Shown here: piece by piece, positions 6,993 through 12,394 of the stretch
How positions within the stretch are numbered: the stretch's first letter is position 1
Layout of the letters: each line of letters begins with the position of its first letter
Assembly: GCA_006515795.1 (NCBI GenBank)
Contig: VFMC01000131.1
Span: forward strand, 1 to 12,849
Source of the DNA: Acidimicrobiaceae bacterium
Lineage (GTDB): Bacteria > Actinomycetota > Acidimicrobiia > Acidimicrobiales > Ilumatobacteraceae
Length of the DNA: 12,849 bases
Direction of reading: 5' to 3'
Program-made: the position numbers and the translations under genes
The notes under the pieces: model-generated
Databases searched by the model: none
Told to the model about the DNA's origin: nothing
Seen by the model: the letters and a program-made list of their open reading frames with translations, nothing else

Positions 6993-7544
6993 ATGGACCG
7001 CGGGATACTGAATCTCTTCATCGCCTTTGGCATCGGGTTCGCATCGTGTGGCTCTAGTGACGATGCGCCAGCCGCCAGCGCACCAGGCCCGGACTCGAGA
7101 CCAGCAGTCTCGGCCGCATCGGTGGTGACCGACCCTGGCACCACGGTCTCTATACCTGCGTCGTTTCCATCTCACGCGACGGTGAAGAGTCCTGTACCCG
7201 TTGAGATCGTCGGGGTGTACGAGGGCGTGAAGGCGTATCCGGCGTGCGGCAACGAGACCCTTGAGCATGAGGCGGTGACGTGGTATCCGGTTATGCGCTT
7301 GGGCTATCAACCCTTCGATAGCAGCCTTCAGGCTCGTGCGGATCAGATCCTTGCTGTCGACCGAGTCGACCCCCCGGGCACACACTTTCGGGGCTTCGCG
7401 CGGCGGGTGCCGAATCCGGGTCCAGGCGACGGCATTGGAACGTTGGTGGTGTGGGCCGACGGTGTGGCGCGCTGGATTTCAGATAGCGGAAAGCTCGACG
7501 TGTGGATGATCAACGACGAGATCACCTACACATGGGTCTGCTGA
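6993..7544 (+). CDS. Putative lipoprotein, unknown function
   Basis: From ATG 6993 the protein is 183 residues; GTG 6972, seven codons earlier and at the edge of element B, is an alternative. The N-terminus MDRGILNLFIAFGIGFASC is a short lipoprotein signal with a lipobox-like FASC, followed by a Ser/Ala/Pro-rich linker typical of surface lipoproteins. The remainder (VEIVGVYEGVKAYPACGNET, HEAVTWYPVMRLGY, a Pro/Gly-rich loop, VVWADGVARWIS, then ITYTWVC) looks like a beta-rich extracytoplasmic domain with two further cysteines that might form a disulfide. No family is recognised. It occupies its own unit between elements B and L. Confidence 0.65.
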   Translation: MDRGILNLFIAFGIGFASCGSSDDAPAASAPGPDSRPAVSAASVVTDPGTTVSIPASFPSHATVKSPVPVEIVGVYEGVKAYPACGNETLEHEAVTWYPVMRLGYQPFDSSLQARADQILAVDRVDPPGTHFRGFARRVPNPGPGDGIGTLVVWADGVARWISDSGKLDVWMINDEITYTWVC

Positions 7545-7596
7545 GACAGAGCGCTTGCTTGCGACCGAGGGTGACGCCACGCGCACCTTGATCGAC

Positions 7597-7631
7597 GAGT
7601 GCGCCTGCCGCGGAACGGCAGGGAGGCACTC
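7597..7631 (+). repeat. Boundary element L / strong hairpin (core 7616-7621)
   Basis: A stem of CCTGCCG with CGGCAGG around loop CGGAA is extended by GAGTGC with GCACTC, giving thirteen pairs in all. The CGGCAG lies in the right strand of the stem rather than in the loop as in other elements. It is 52 bp after the lipoprotein stop and may also be a terminator, though no T tract follows. Confidence 0.55.
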
Positions 7632-7940
7632 GGCCTACTGGACGACAGCCAACATGCGTGCCGAAGTCGACGATGAGTTGAGGCGCTTTCCATTGGGCGG
7701 CGACGACATCCCGATCTCCGATCACCCACAAGCAGACCCTCGACGAGGGACCCCGCCAGCCTCACTCGATTACCGGAATATCTACAGGAGGGACCCCGCC
7801 AGCCTCACTCGATTACCGGAATATCTACAGATCTGGCGCGCAATGGCGGCCGTCACGGCTAGGCCGCCCCCGTCGTCGTGTGAGGTACCGCTGGAGCTCC
7901 GCTTTTGCTCTTCGTCCCTGGCAGGAGCGGCGGCCTCAAC
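7632..7940. other. Unit without a recognisable gene
   Basis: Between elements L and C no frame looks convincingly coding on either strand. A plus-strand frame runs from 7555 to 8037, but it crosses two boundary elements and the tandem duplication, and its sequence is Arg/Pro/Ser-rich. A short stretch from ATG 7654 (MRAEVDDELRRFPLGGDD) has protein-like composition and could be a gene remnant. The unit also holds the 43-bp duplication. Confidence 0.5.
7745..7830 (+). repeat. Perfect 43-bp tandem duplication
   Basis: Bases 7745-7787 and 7788-7830 are identical over 43 bp, starting GAGGGACCCC and ending ATATCTACAG. 43 is not a multiple of three, so any frame through it shifts between copies. Perfect identity suggests a recent event. 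Confidence 0.97.
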
Positions 7941-7987
7941 GACGCTTCCCGCAAGTGAACAGCCCGTGCCGATCGGCAGATCGGTGC
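7941..7987 (+). repeat. Boundary element C (core 7974-7979)
   Basis: Core CGGCAG with perfect arms CCGAT and ATCGG. It matches element E (8943-8989) at 42 of 47 bases, including the upstream ACGCTTCCCGCAA and ACAGCC blocks. It precedes the VapBC promoter. Confidence 0.85.
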
Positions 7988-8010
7988 GACGTTGGTCGGC
8001 GAGATCGAGC

Positions 8011-8038
8011 CTTGCTCGGTGCACTGATGCTGTATAGA
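8011..8038 (+). promoter_or_regulatory. Candidate leaderless promoter and operator for VapBC
   Basis: TATAGA (8033-8038) ends eight bases before ATG 8047, so the transcript would start at or next to the start codon. A -35 candidate CTTGCT (8011-8016) is 16 bp upstream and lies in the inverted repeat CGAGC-ctt-GCTCG (8006-8018), a possible autoregulatory operator. Confidence 0.4.
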
Positions 8039-8046
8039 GTTGCTGT

Positions 8047-8265
8047 ATGTCATCGACCCGAACACAGGTGTACCTCACCGAGGAACAACGCCGGAAGGTC
8101 GACCAGTTGGCCGACGCCGCGGGTGTCACGATGGCCGTGATCATTCGCCGGGCGCTCGACGAGTACCTGACCGATGACGCTGACGCGACGACAGCACTTG
8201 CGGCCACGTTCGGCGTGGCTCCAGGTGCGGACGCTCCGTCGCGCGACGAGTGGCAGCGTGTCTGA
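8047..8265 (+). CDS. Ribbon-helix-helix antitoxin (VapB/CopG type)
   Basis: A 72-residue protein. The N-terminal strand TRTQVYLTEEQRRKVDQLA and helices GVTMAVIIRRALDEYL form a ribbon-helix-helix DNA-binding domain (about residues 4-42). The C-terminal tail (ATFGVAPGADAPSRDEW) is of the kind that wraps the cognate toxin. It overlaps the downstream PIN-domain gene by eight bases, the normal antitoxin-first arrangement, and probably represses its own promoter. No ribosome binding site is visible, consistent with a leaderless message. Confidence 0.88.
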   Translation: MSSTRTQVYLTEEQRRKVDQLADAAGVTMAVIIRRALDEYLTDDADATTALAATFGVAPGADAPSRDEWQRV

Positions 8266-8578
8266 TCTCCTGGTCGATACTGACGTTTTCATCGACCATC
8301 TCCGTGGCGCGGCCGCTCTCGTCCCAGGCCGGCATCGGCTGCACTACTCGGTCGTGACCCGCGCAGAGCTCTTCGCCGGCAACACCGCCACGAACCTGTC
8401 GAGCCAGCTGCTCGCGCCCTTCCGAGAACTCGCGGTCGACCGTGCGATCGCTGAACGAGCCGGTCGGGTCGCTCGGGAGTTCGGAGTTCGACTTCCCGAC
8501 GCGCTCATCGCTGCCACGGCACTGGAGCACGGACTCGGACTCGTGACCAGGAACCGCCTCCGGCTCCGGACGCTCTGA
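8258..8578 (+). CDS. vapC: PIN-domain ribonuclease toxin (VapC type), short C-terminus
   Basis: The protein starts at GTG 8258, overlapping the antitoxin stop, and has 106 residues. PIN acidic residues are visible: the first Asp in LLVDTDVFIDH, the Glu in VVTRAELFAG and the third acid in LPDALIAATAL. The TRN motif near the end is present (LGLVTRN), but the usual following H/D-F and about ten to twenty final residues are not. The gene stops after NRLRLRTL, ten bases before the core of element D. VapC toxins cut specific tRNA or rRNA sites. Whether this short form is active is uncertain, since the active-site Asp often found just after TRN is absent. Confidence 0.88.
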   Translation: MSDLLVDTDVFIDHLRGAAALVPGRHRLHYSVVTRAELFAGNTATNLSSQLLAPFRELAVDRAIAERAGRVAREFGVRLPDALIAATALEHGLGLVTRNRLRLRTL

Positions 8579-8602
8579 CCGTGCCTATCGGCAGCTATGC
8601 GT
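8579..8602 (+). repeat. Boundary element D (core 8589-8594)
   Basis: The 20 bases at 8581-8600 are identical to 12404-12423 in element K. Arms GTGCCTAT and CTATGC pair with symmetric mismatches around CGGCAG. The minus-strand gene to the right ends with TAG exactly against the core. Confidence 0.85.
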
Positions 8603-8921
8603 CGATCTTCAGCCAATCGATGGCGATCTGCGCGCCTGTTCGGGCGTGCTCGGTGCAGGTGTGCTGCACGGCGCGCAGAAGCGACGGCACGTCGACCTGG
8701 CCGGACTTCCACGCTGGCGACAACACCCACAGGATCGTCTCCTGCGCTTCCCAGTCACCGAGGGCATTCTGCGATGCCAACGCCACGCACACCAGCGCCA
8801 TCGATTCGGGCGACTGCTCCGTGACGAGCAGGGTTGCCGCATCCTCGACGACGGCGGCGTCGGGCCACATAAGGAGACGATGGGCGGCGGCACGTCGGCT
8901 CTCGCCACGCTCGGATTCCAC
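8595..8921 (-). CDS. Hypothetical helical protein
   Basis: A 108-residue protein if GTG 8921 is used; TTG 8960, inside element E, would add 13 residues. The sequence is Ala/Leu-rich and mostly helical (SRRAAAHRLLMWPDAAVVED, ESMALVCVALASQNALGDWE, SLLRAVQHTCTEHARTGAQI), suggesting a small helical-bundle or repeat fold. There is no signal peptide and no recognised catalytic motif. It is the only gene between elements D and E. Its TAG stop directly abuts the CTGCCG of element D read on this strand. No function can be assigned. Confidence 0.7.
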   Translation of the reverse strand: MESERGESRRAAAHRLLMWPDAAVVEDAATLLVTEQSPESMALVCVALASQNALGDWEAQETILWVLSPAWKSGQVDVPSLLRAVQHTCTEHARTGAQIAIDWLKIDA

Positions 8922-8942
8922 GAGCGCAGCTTGCCCGGAGAG

Positions 8943-8989
8943 GACGCTTCCCGCAAACAAACAGCCGGTGCCGAACGGCAGATCGGTGC
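8943..8989 (+). repeat. Boundary element E (core 8976-8981)
   Basis: Long-form element matching C at 42 of 47 bases. Arms CCGA and TCGG pair around the CGGCAG-containing loop. It is followed by the palindromic TTTCCCGCGGGAAA at 8998-9011. Confidence 0.85.
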
Positions 8990-9059
8990 CCTGCCGATTT
9001 CCCGCGGGAAATCCACGAAGCTCAGATCGCCAGGTATGGCGCGACTCGTCAAGTTTGCA

Positions 9060-9341
9060 TCAGGTTTCACCCTCATCGGTGGCGTTGCGGCCGAAGAAGT
9101 TGTGGTGCTCAAGCTTCCACACCAGCGGCACAGCGACCGCGCATGCGAGCATTGCGCCGATCCAGCCGAAGATCAAGCCGACGACCCCGACTATCGCGGC
9201 CGTCGCGATGAGCTTGCGACGCGCCGACTCGGATCTCGCGTACGGAAGCACCTTGACGCCCGCACCCGGGTTTGACCGGATCGCGTCCATTGCTCGCTGA
9301 TTGCCACGATCGAGCCAGCCGAGAAGTCGATACCGCACCAT
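9060..9341 (-). CDS. Small membrane protein, unknown function
   Basis: ATG 9341 is preferred because GGAAGG lies a few bases upstream; the 13-residue extension to 9380 is less likely. The 93-residue product has a basic, cytoplasmic-looking N-terminal half (GWLDRGNQRAMDAIRSNP, RSESARRKLI). One or two membrane segments follow (LIATAAIVGVVGLIFGWIGA, MLACAVAVPLVWKL) and then a short polar tail (HHNFFGRNATDEGET). No family is recognised. It is the sole gene of the unit between elements E and F. Confidence 0.7.
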   Translation of the reverse strand: MVRYRLLGWLDRGNQRAMDAIRSNPGAGVKVLPYARSESARRKLIATAAIVGVVGLIFGWIGAMLACAVAVPLVWKLEHHNFFGRNATDEGET

Positions 9342-9397
9342 CACGCCTTCCGCCTCACCAGCTTCCCCATGGGCGCACATTGCCTCAACTTCGCTGG

Positions 9398-9430
9398 GAT
9401 GTCCAGCGAGCAGATTGGCAGATCGGGCGT
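9398..9430 (+). repeat. Boundary element F (core 9416-9421)
   Basis: Core variant TGGCAG. The left flank GATGTCCA-nnn-AGCAGA matches element A at the same spacing. The hairpin is weak (GAT with ATC). It lies between the small membrane protein and MazEF. Confidence 0.6.
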
Positions 9431-9440
9431 CACTGAGGGC

Positions 9441-9470
9441 TTGCTACCTAGGTAGGACCATGAGTAGCAT
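9441..9470 (+). promoter_or_regulatory. MazEF promoter with 12-bp palindromic operator
   Basis: TTGCTA (9441-9446) and TAGCAT (9465-9470) are 18 bp apart, and ATG 9477 is six bases downstream, so the message is probably leaderless. The perfect palindrome CTACCTAGGTAG (9444-9455) overlaps the -35 and is a good candidate for antitoxin binding. Confidence 0.5.
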
Positions 9471-9476
9471 GATGGT

Positions 9477-9707
9477 ATGAAGGTCAGTGTGAGCCTCCCC
9501 GATGATGATGTCGAGTTCCTTGACACCTACGCCGAACGAGAGGGATTTGCGTCCCGTTCAGCGGTCGTACACAAGGCAGTTCGGATGCTGCGAGCGTCCG
9601 AACTCGGCTCCGCGTACGAGGAGGCGTGGGCCGAGTGGGCCACCAGCGACGACAGCGCCGTGTGGGACGCAACGACCACTGACGGGCTAGCCGATGCGAC
9701 GGGGTGA
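9477..9707 (+). CDS. Ribbon-helix-helix antitoxin (MazE-type)
   Basis: A 76-residue protein. MKVSVSLPDDDVEFLDTYA and SRSAVVHKAVRML form the ribbon-helix-helix DNA-binding domain (about residues 1-42). The acidic, Trp-containing C-terminus (YEEAWAEWATSDDSAVWD) is typical of antitoxins that occupy the RNA groove of MazF. It overlaps the toxin gene by 14 bases. The protein should bind the palindrome in its own promoter; that is inferred from position. Confidence 0.9.
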   Translation: MKVSVSLPDDDVEFLDTYAEREGFASRSAVVHKAVRMLRASELGSAYEEAWAEWATSDDSAVWDATTTDGLADATG

Positions 9708-10041
9708 GATCAGGCTCGTCGACCCCGAACCCGTGCGCGGCGCAGAGGCTGACAAGCAACGGCCCGCAGTCATCGTGAGCAACGACGGCGCGAACAACAC
9801 CGCCGAACGCCTCGGCCGCGGCGTCGTGACGGTCGTCCCGGTGACGTCCAACACCGATCGGGTCTACCCGTTTCAGGTTCTGCTGCCCGCCAGCATCACC
9901 GGACTTGCCGTCGATTCGAAGGCACAAGCGGAACAGGTTCGTTCCGTCGCGGTCGAGCGTATTGGTTCACGAGTTGGCCTCTTGACCACCGACCTGCAAG
10001 CAGATCTCGACGAGGCGCTCCGCATTCACCTCGCTCTGTGA
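9694..10041 (+). CDS. mazF: MazF/PemK-family endoribonuclease toxin
   Basis: A 115-residue protein, the normal length for the family. It shows the opening MRRGEIRLVDPEPVRGAEADKQ, the RPAVIVSND strand, a VTVVPVTSN strand and the YPFQVLLPA segment. It ends with the Ala-Gln-Ala-Glu-Gln-Val-Arg-Ser motif (DSKAQAEQVRSVAVERI) containing conserved toxin-fold residues. MazF toxins cleave single-stranded RNA at short specific sequences; the target here is unknown. The first codons lie within the antitoxin gene, implying translational coupling. The gene ends 12 bases before element G. Confidence 0.95.
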   Translation: MRRGEIRLVDPEPVRGAEADKQRPAVIVSNDGANNTAERLGRGVVTVVPVTSNTDRVYPFQVLLPASITGLAVDSKAQAEQVRSVAVERIGSRVGLLTTDLQADLDEALRIHLAL

Positions 10042-10052
10042 TCGCCAATGAG

Positions 10053-10080
10053 GCGACACGCAGATCGGCAGTTGTGTGCG
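10053..10080 (+). repeat. Boundary element G (core 10066-10071)
   Basis: CGGCAG core. The left arm ACACGCAGAT and right arm TTGTGTGC pair with two mismatches. Its GCGACACG flank is also found at element M. It sits between two convergent toxin genes. Confidence 0.65.
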
Positions 10081-10083
10081 GTG

Positions 10084-10359
10084 TTACCGGGGCCGGTAGA
10101 CGTCGGACCGATGATCGATTCGAAGGACGGTGACAGTGGTTGCTTCGTCGTCGATCTCATAGACGACGCGATACGCGCCGCGTCTCGCCGACCACAGTCC
10201 TGCGAGCTCGCGTTGCAGCGGGTGACCGACTCTGCGCGGGTTCTCGCACATCGGTCCGACCATGAACTCCACGACCGCGGCGGCGACACGCTCGGGAAGG
10301 CGAGCGAGCTGTCGTTCCGCGGAGGCTGCGACGCGCAGTACCCACTGGGGAGAGTTCAC
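10084..10359 (-). CDS. RelE/ParE-superfamily toxin
   Basis: A 91-residue protein with the family pattern: an N-terminal strand and basic helices (WVLRVAASAERQLARLPERV), the middle segment GHPLQRELAGLWSARRGAYRVVYEIDDE, and the terminal strand TVTVLRIDHRSDVYRPR. This arrangement (PL..EL.GLW..R.G.YRV.Y, then V..I.HR..VY) is that of RelE-type ribosome-dependent mRNA interferases rather than ParE gyrase inhibitors, though the distinction is not certain. It overlaps the stop of the upstream antitoxin by four bases, so the two are translationally coupled. Confidence 0.93.
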   Translation of the reverse strand: MNSPQWVLRVAASAERQLARLPERVAAAVVEFMVGPMCENPRRVGHPLQRELAGLWSARRGAYRVVYEIDDEATTVTVLRIDHRSDVYRPR

Positions 10360-10628
10360 TGGTGCAGGTACTTGGCTCGGATCTCGTCGGCCGAGACCGT
10401 GTTGCCTGCCACGACGTCGCGGCGAGCTTGCTCGATGTCGGCCATGGCCGCAGGATCCGAGAGCAGCTCGAGGGTGTCCTCGAGTGCTGCCAGGTCGTCG
10501 GAACTCATCAGCACCGCCGCCGGCCGACCGTTGCGGGTGACGGTGATGCGGTCGTGTCGCTGCTCCACGCGATCGACCATCTCGGAGAACTTGGCCTTGA
10601 CTTCGGCGAGCGGCAGTACGTCAGACAT
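10356..10628 (-). CDS. Phd/YefM-type antitoxin
   Basis: A 90-residue protein starting at ATG 10628; ATG 10640 would add four residues but lies within the probable -10 box. The N-terminus has the Phd/YefM DNA-binding fold, with LPLAEVKAKFSEMVDRVEQ, then DRITVTRNGRPAAVLMSSDD. The C-terminal half (LEDTLELLSDPAAMADIEQA, then a flexible tail) would neutralise the RelE-type toxin that follows. It precedes and overlaps the toxin gene. It contains CGGCAG in its own coding sequence (10611-10616), but with no pairing arms. Confidence 0.93.
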   Translation of the reverse strand: MSDVLPLAEVKAKFSEMVDRVEQRHDRITVTRNGRPAAVLMSSDDLAALEDTLELLSDPAAMADIEQARRDVVAGNTVSADEIRAKYLHQ

Positions 10629-10635
10629 GACCAGA

Positions 10636-10663
10636 ATCATAGTCACGCGGGAACGGACGTCAA
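10636..10663 (-). promoter_or_regulatory. Leaderless promoter of the Phd/RelE module
   Basis: Read on the minus strand, TTGACG (10663-10658) and TATGAT (10641-10636) are 16 bp apart, followed by seven bases and ATG 10628. The match is good and predicts transcription starting at the start codon. The -35 abuts element H. Confidence 0.6.
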
Positions 10664-10687
10664 CCGCCCAGTACGGCAGGTCTGCGC
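10664..10687 (+). repeat. Boundary element H (core 10674-10679)
   Basis: CGGCAG core. Left CGCCCAG and right CTGCG pair (CAG with CTG, CG with CG) across symmetric mismatches. The stop codon of the minus-strand gene to the right begins in the right arm. Confidence 0.7.
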
Positions 10688-11118
10688 TACCTCGAGTGAA
10701 GGCGATCGAGCACCGCACGCAGCGTCAGGGCGTACTGCGCCGCATCAAAGGTGACGTCAGGCAGGTCGTCGAGGCGGACGAACCAGTCGTCGTAGTTGTT
10801 CTGGTAGCCCCAGTTGCGCCAGGACACGGTGGCATCGCTGCGTTCCACAAGCACGGTGATCGCACCACAGCCGAGGTCTGCGCACTCGGCACACACGTAA
10901 ACCGATACGCGGCCGCCTGGAGCATCCGGTTCCGCCTCGCCCAGCAACCGATCAATTGCCGTGCGGCACCACTCGTGACCGCCGCCGAGCCACAGCGGCG
11001 AGATGTTGTCGCCACCGTTCGCAAGCACCGTCGGACATGTCGGCTTCGAGTCGAGCACGAAGTCCAAGAAGCGGCGCTCTTGCTGACTATTGCTCGTGAT
11101 GGTGCCAGAGGACTCCAC
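10687..11118 (-). CDS. Hypothetical protein with conserved CAECADLGCGAITV motif
   Basis: A 143-residue protein from GTG 11118. An in-frame start at 11196 would require translation through element I and is less likely. The N-terminal part FLDFVLDSKPT, ISPLWLGG and the central YVCAECADLGCGAITV, followed by a WRNWGYQNNYDD segment and FDAAQYALTLRAVLDRL, form a pattern I associate with a widespread uncharacterised bacterial family. The Cys-x-x-Cys-x(4)-Cys arrangement may bind a metal. No signal peptide is present, so it is probably cytoplasmic. No role is known to me. The unit is bounded by elements H and I. Confidence 0.75.
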   Translation of the reverse strand: MESSGTITSNSQQERRFLDFVLDSKPTCPTVLANGGDNISPLWLGGGHEWCRTAIDRLLGEAEPDAPGGRVSVYVCAECADLGCGAITVLVERSDATVSWRNWGYQNNYDDWFVRLDDLPDVTFDAAQYALTLRAVLDRLHSR

Positions 11119-11138
11119 GAGCGAGAAGTCAGATACCG

Positions 11139-11162
11139 GCGCCCAGAGCGGCAGGTCTGCAC
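11139..11162 (+). repeat. Boundary element I (core 11149-11154)
   Basis: CGGCAG core. CAGA and TCTG pair across a symmetric G-G mismatch. The right arm GTCTGC is shared with H, and the left CGCCCAG is also shared. It separates divergent genes. Confidence 0.7.
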
Positions 11163-11190
11163 GGCGACCGGGACAAGGCAAGATGAGTGA

Positions 11191-11573
11191 ATGCACGCGG
11201 TGTTGCAGTTCCTCGGGTCGTCAGCTCTCGAACCAGAGACGCTCGACTCCTACGCGCCCCCGCTGGCCGACGACTTCGGCATCGCTGTTGTGGCCCTGAT
11301 AGGGCCGAGCGAGGGCGAAGGTGCGGAGGTGCAGAGGTGCGGAGGTTTTCTACCTCTCTGTTTGCTCGCCGACTTGGCTGGCACGAGCCACCATGTTCGA
11401 GAACGCCAAGGGGTTCGAGTTCCTTCACCACCAGCTCGTCATAGAGCGCTGGGACGCCGAACTCATCCGGAGGGCGGTCGGGGATCTATGCCGTCACATC
11501 TCCGGTTACGGACTGGCATGACGTCGCAATCAAGCTCAGCCGCTATCTCTACTGGGAGTTCGAGGACTGCTGA
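11191..11573 (+). pseudogene. Imm8-family immunity protein gene with two frameshifts
   Basis: Joining three frames gives a full Imm8-like protein. Frame one from ATG 11191 encodes MHAVLQFLGSS to DDFGIAVVALIGPSEGEG. A second frame encodes VFYLSVCSPTWLA, then FEFLHHQLVIERWDAELIRRA to DLCRHISGY. A third encodes DWHDVAIKLSRYLYWEFEDC, ending TGA 11571. The WEFEDx end and the IGP..EG..F...VC.P.WL core are characteristic of Imm8. The first break falls in tandem 8-bp units (GAGGTGCA, GAGGTGCG) around 11328-11350, where two extra units (16 bp) would shift the frame. The second, near 11510, is consistent with one extra base. Imm8 proteins neutralise polymorphic toxins; no partner toxin is present here. 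Sequencing error cannot be excluded. Confidence 0.75.
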
Positions 11574-11615
11574 CCACATGTAGCGCCTGATGCCCGAACT
11601 GGCCGAGATGCCCAG

Positions 11616-11642
11616 TAGCGCCGAGCGGCAGTTAGGGGTGGG
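11616..11642 (+). repeat. Boundary element J (core 11626-11631)
   Basis: CGGCAG core with partly pairing GC-rich arms (CGCCGAG and TTAGGGGTG). On the minus strand the neighbouring gene ends with TAA followed directly by CTGCCG. The CCCTAAC here is the nearest thing in the window to a classical attC R'' box. Confidence 0.65.
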
Positions 11643-11907
11643 CGCGTATGTGGTCTGCCGCGACGTGAAGGTCGCGCCAGTCCGTCACCGCGAGTCGACA
11701 TGCGAGCACCCGGCCGCTCAGCGTTCCCTCGCTCAACACGAGTACGTCGGCGACGACGTTGTGTGCTGGCGTGATCTCGCCGTAACAGTCATGCCATGCC
11801 AACTCGAGAAGCTCAAGCAGATCGAGGGCAGCCGGGGCGTCCGTCCCGAACAGCGCGACCACCCGTGGCTCTCGCTCCTTACGCCGGGCAAGTCGGCTGA
11901 TGGACAC
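11632..11907 (-). CDS. Small hypothetical protein
   Basis: A 91-residue protein from GTG 11907; GTG 11937 would add ten residues but reads out of element M. After a basic N-terminus (ISRLARRKEREPRVV) comes a strand-helix pattern (VVALFGTDAPAALDLLELLE, AWHDCYGEI). The C-terminal half ends TDWRDLHVAADHIRAHP. Composition and third-base GC are coding-like. No family or motif is recognised, and no signal peptide is present. Its TAA stop lies against the core of element J. Confidence 0.62.
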   Translation of the reverse strand: MSISRLARRKEREPRVVALFGTDAPAALDLLELLELAWHDCYGEITPAHNVVADVLVLSEGTLSGRVLACRLAVTDWRDLHVAADHIRAHP

Positions 11908-11929
11908 GCAATGAAGTCTGCCCGACGCG

Positions 11930-11952
11930 CGCGACACGGGGCAGTTATGGAC
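11930..11952 (+). repeat. Degenerate boundary element M (core variant 11939-11944)
   Basis: GGGCAG replaces CGGCAG. The left GCGACACG matches element G and the right TTATGG resembles J. The minus-strand lipoprotein stops with TAA directly against it. Pairing of the arms is poor. Confidence 0.45.
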
Positions 11953-12370
11953 CCCCGCTCACGGGAGGAGCCGTCTCCGGTGGTCCCGTTTCGACCGGAA
12001 CAAACGAATCGCAGACATGGATGGTGGTGACCCAGAAGCCGCCTGCCGTCGCTTGCGTCACATCGGCTACGACAACGGTGCGGCCGCCTACTTCCAACGC
12101 GTACGCGTCGGAGCGGAGCATCGCCACTTCGCCACCGTCGTGATCGATGTAGAAGGCCAGAGCTTCGTCGGCAGTCTCCTCCTGAGTGGCCGTCCCTTGA
12201 CGCTCCGGGTCCAAGTCGTACTCGAGTAGCCGCTCACGCTCTCCGCCGCACTCCAGCCCTGTACTGGACCTCGCAGCGGTAGTTGAGTTGGGTGCATCGG
12301 CGGCGTCGCGGGAGCCACAGCCAACGGCGACGCTGCTCACCGCAAAGATGGCGGCGGCTTTGCGGAGCAT
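11945..12370 (-). CDS. Putative lipoprotein, unknown function
   Basis: A 141-residue protein from ATG 12370, with GGGGGTGAG just upstream as ribosome binding site. The N-terminus MLRKAAAIFAVSSVAVGCGS is a clear lipoprotein signal with lipobox VAVGC. A Ser/Thr-rich linker is followed by ERERLLEYDLDPERQGTATQ, then TADEALAFYIDHDGGEVAML and a beta-rich part (YALEVGGRTVVVADVTQATAGGF, WVTTIHVCDSFVPVETG). Two further cysteines are present. It probably sits on the outer face of the membrane. No family is recognised. Like the lipoprotein at 6993 it is the only gene of its unit; I see no clear similarity between the two. Confidence 0.75.
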   Translation of the reverse strand: MLRKAAAIFAVSSVAVGCGSRDAADAPNSTTAARSSTGLECGGERERLLEYDLDPERQGTATQEETADEALAFYIDHDGGEVAMLRSDAYALEVGGRTVVVADVTQATAGGFWVTTIHVCDSFVPVETGPPETAPPVSGGP

Positions 12371-12394
12371 CCCACTCACCCCCACAGCATGACC

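Noticed and set aside
7555..8037. Plus-strand frame of 160 codons
   Set aside because: It runs through boundary elements L and C and the 43-bp duplication, has no recognisable start signal and has biased composition.
10611..10616. Extra CGGCAG core on the plus strand
   Set aside because: It falls inside the antitoxin coding sequence encoding the conserved LPLAE and has no pairing arms, so it is coincidental.
10048..11190. Plus-strand frame of 380 codons
   Set aside because: It crosses elements G, H and I and lies antisense to the RelE/Phd module and the 10687 gene, all of which have clear protein features. Its own translation is low-complexity and Arg-rich.
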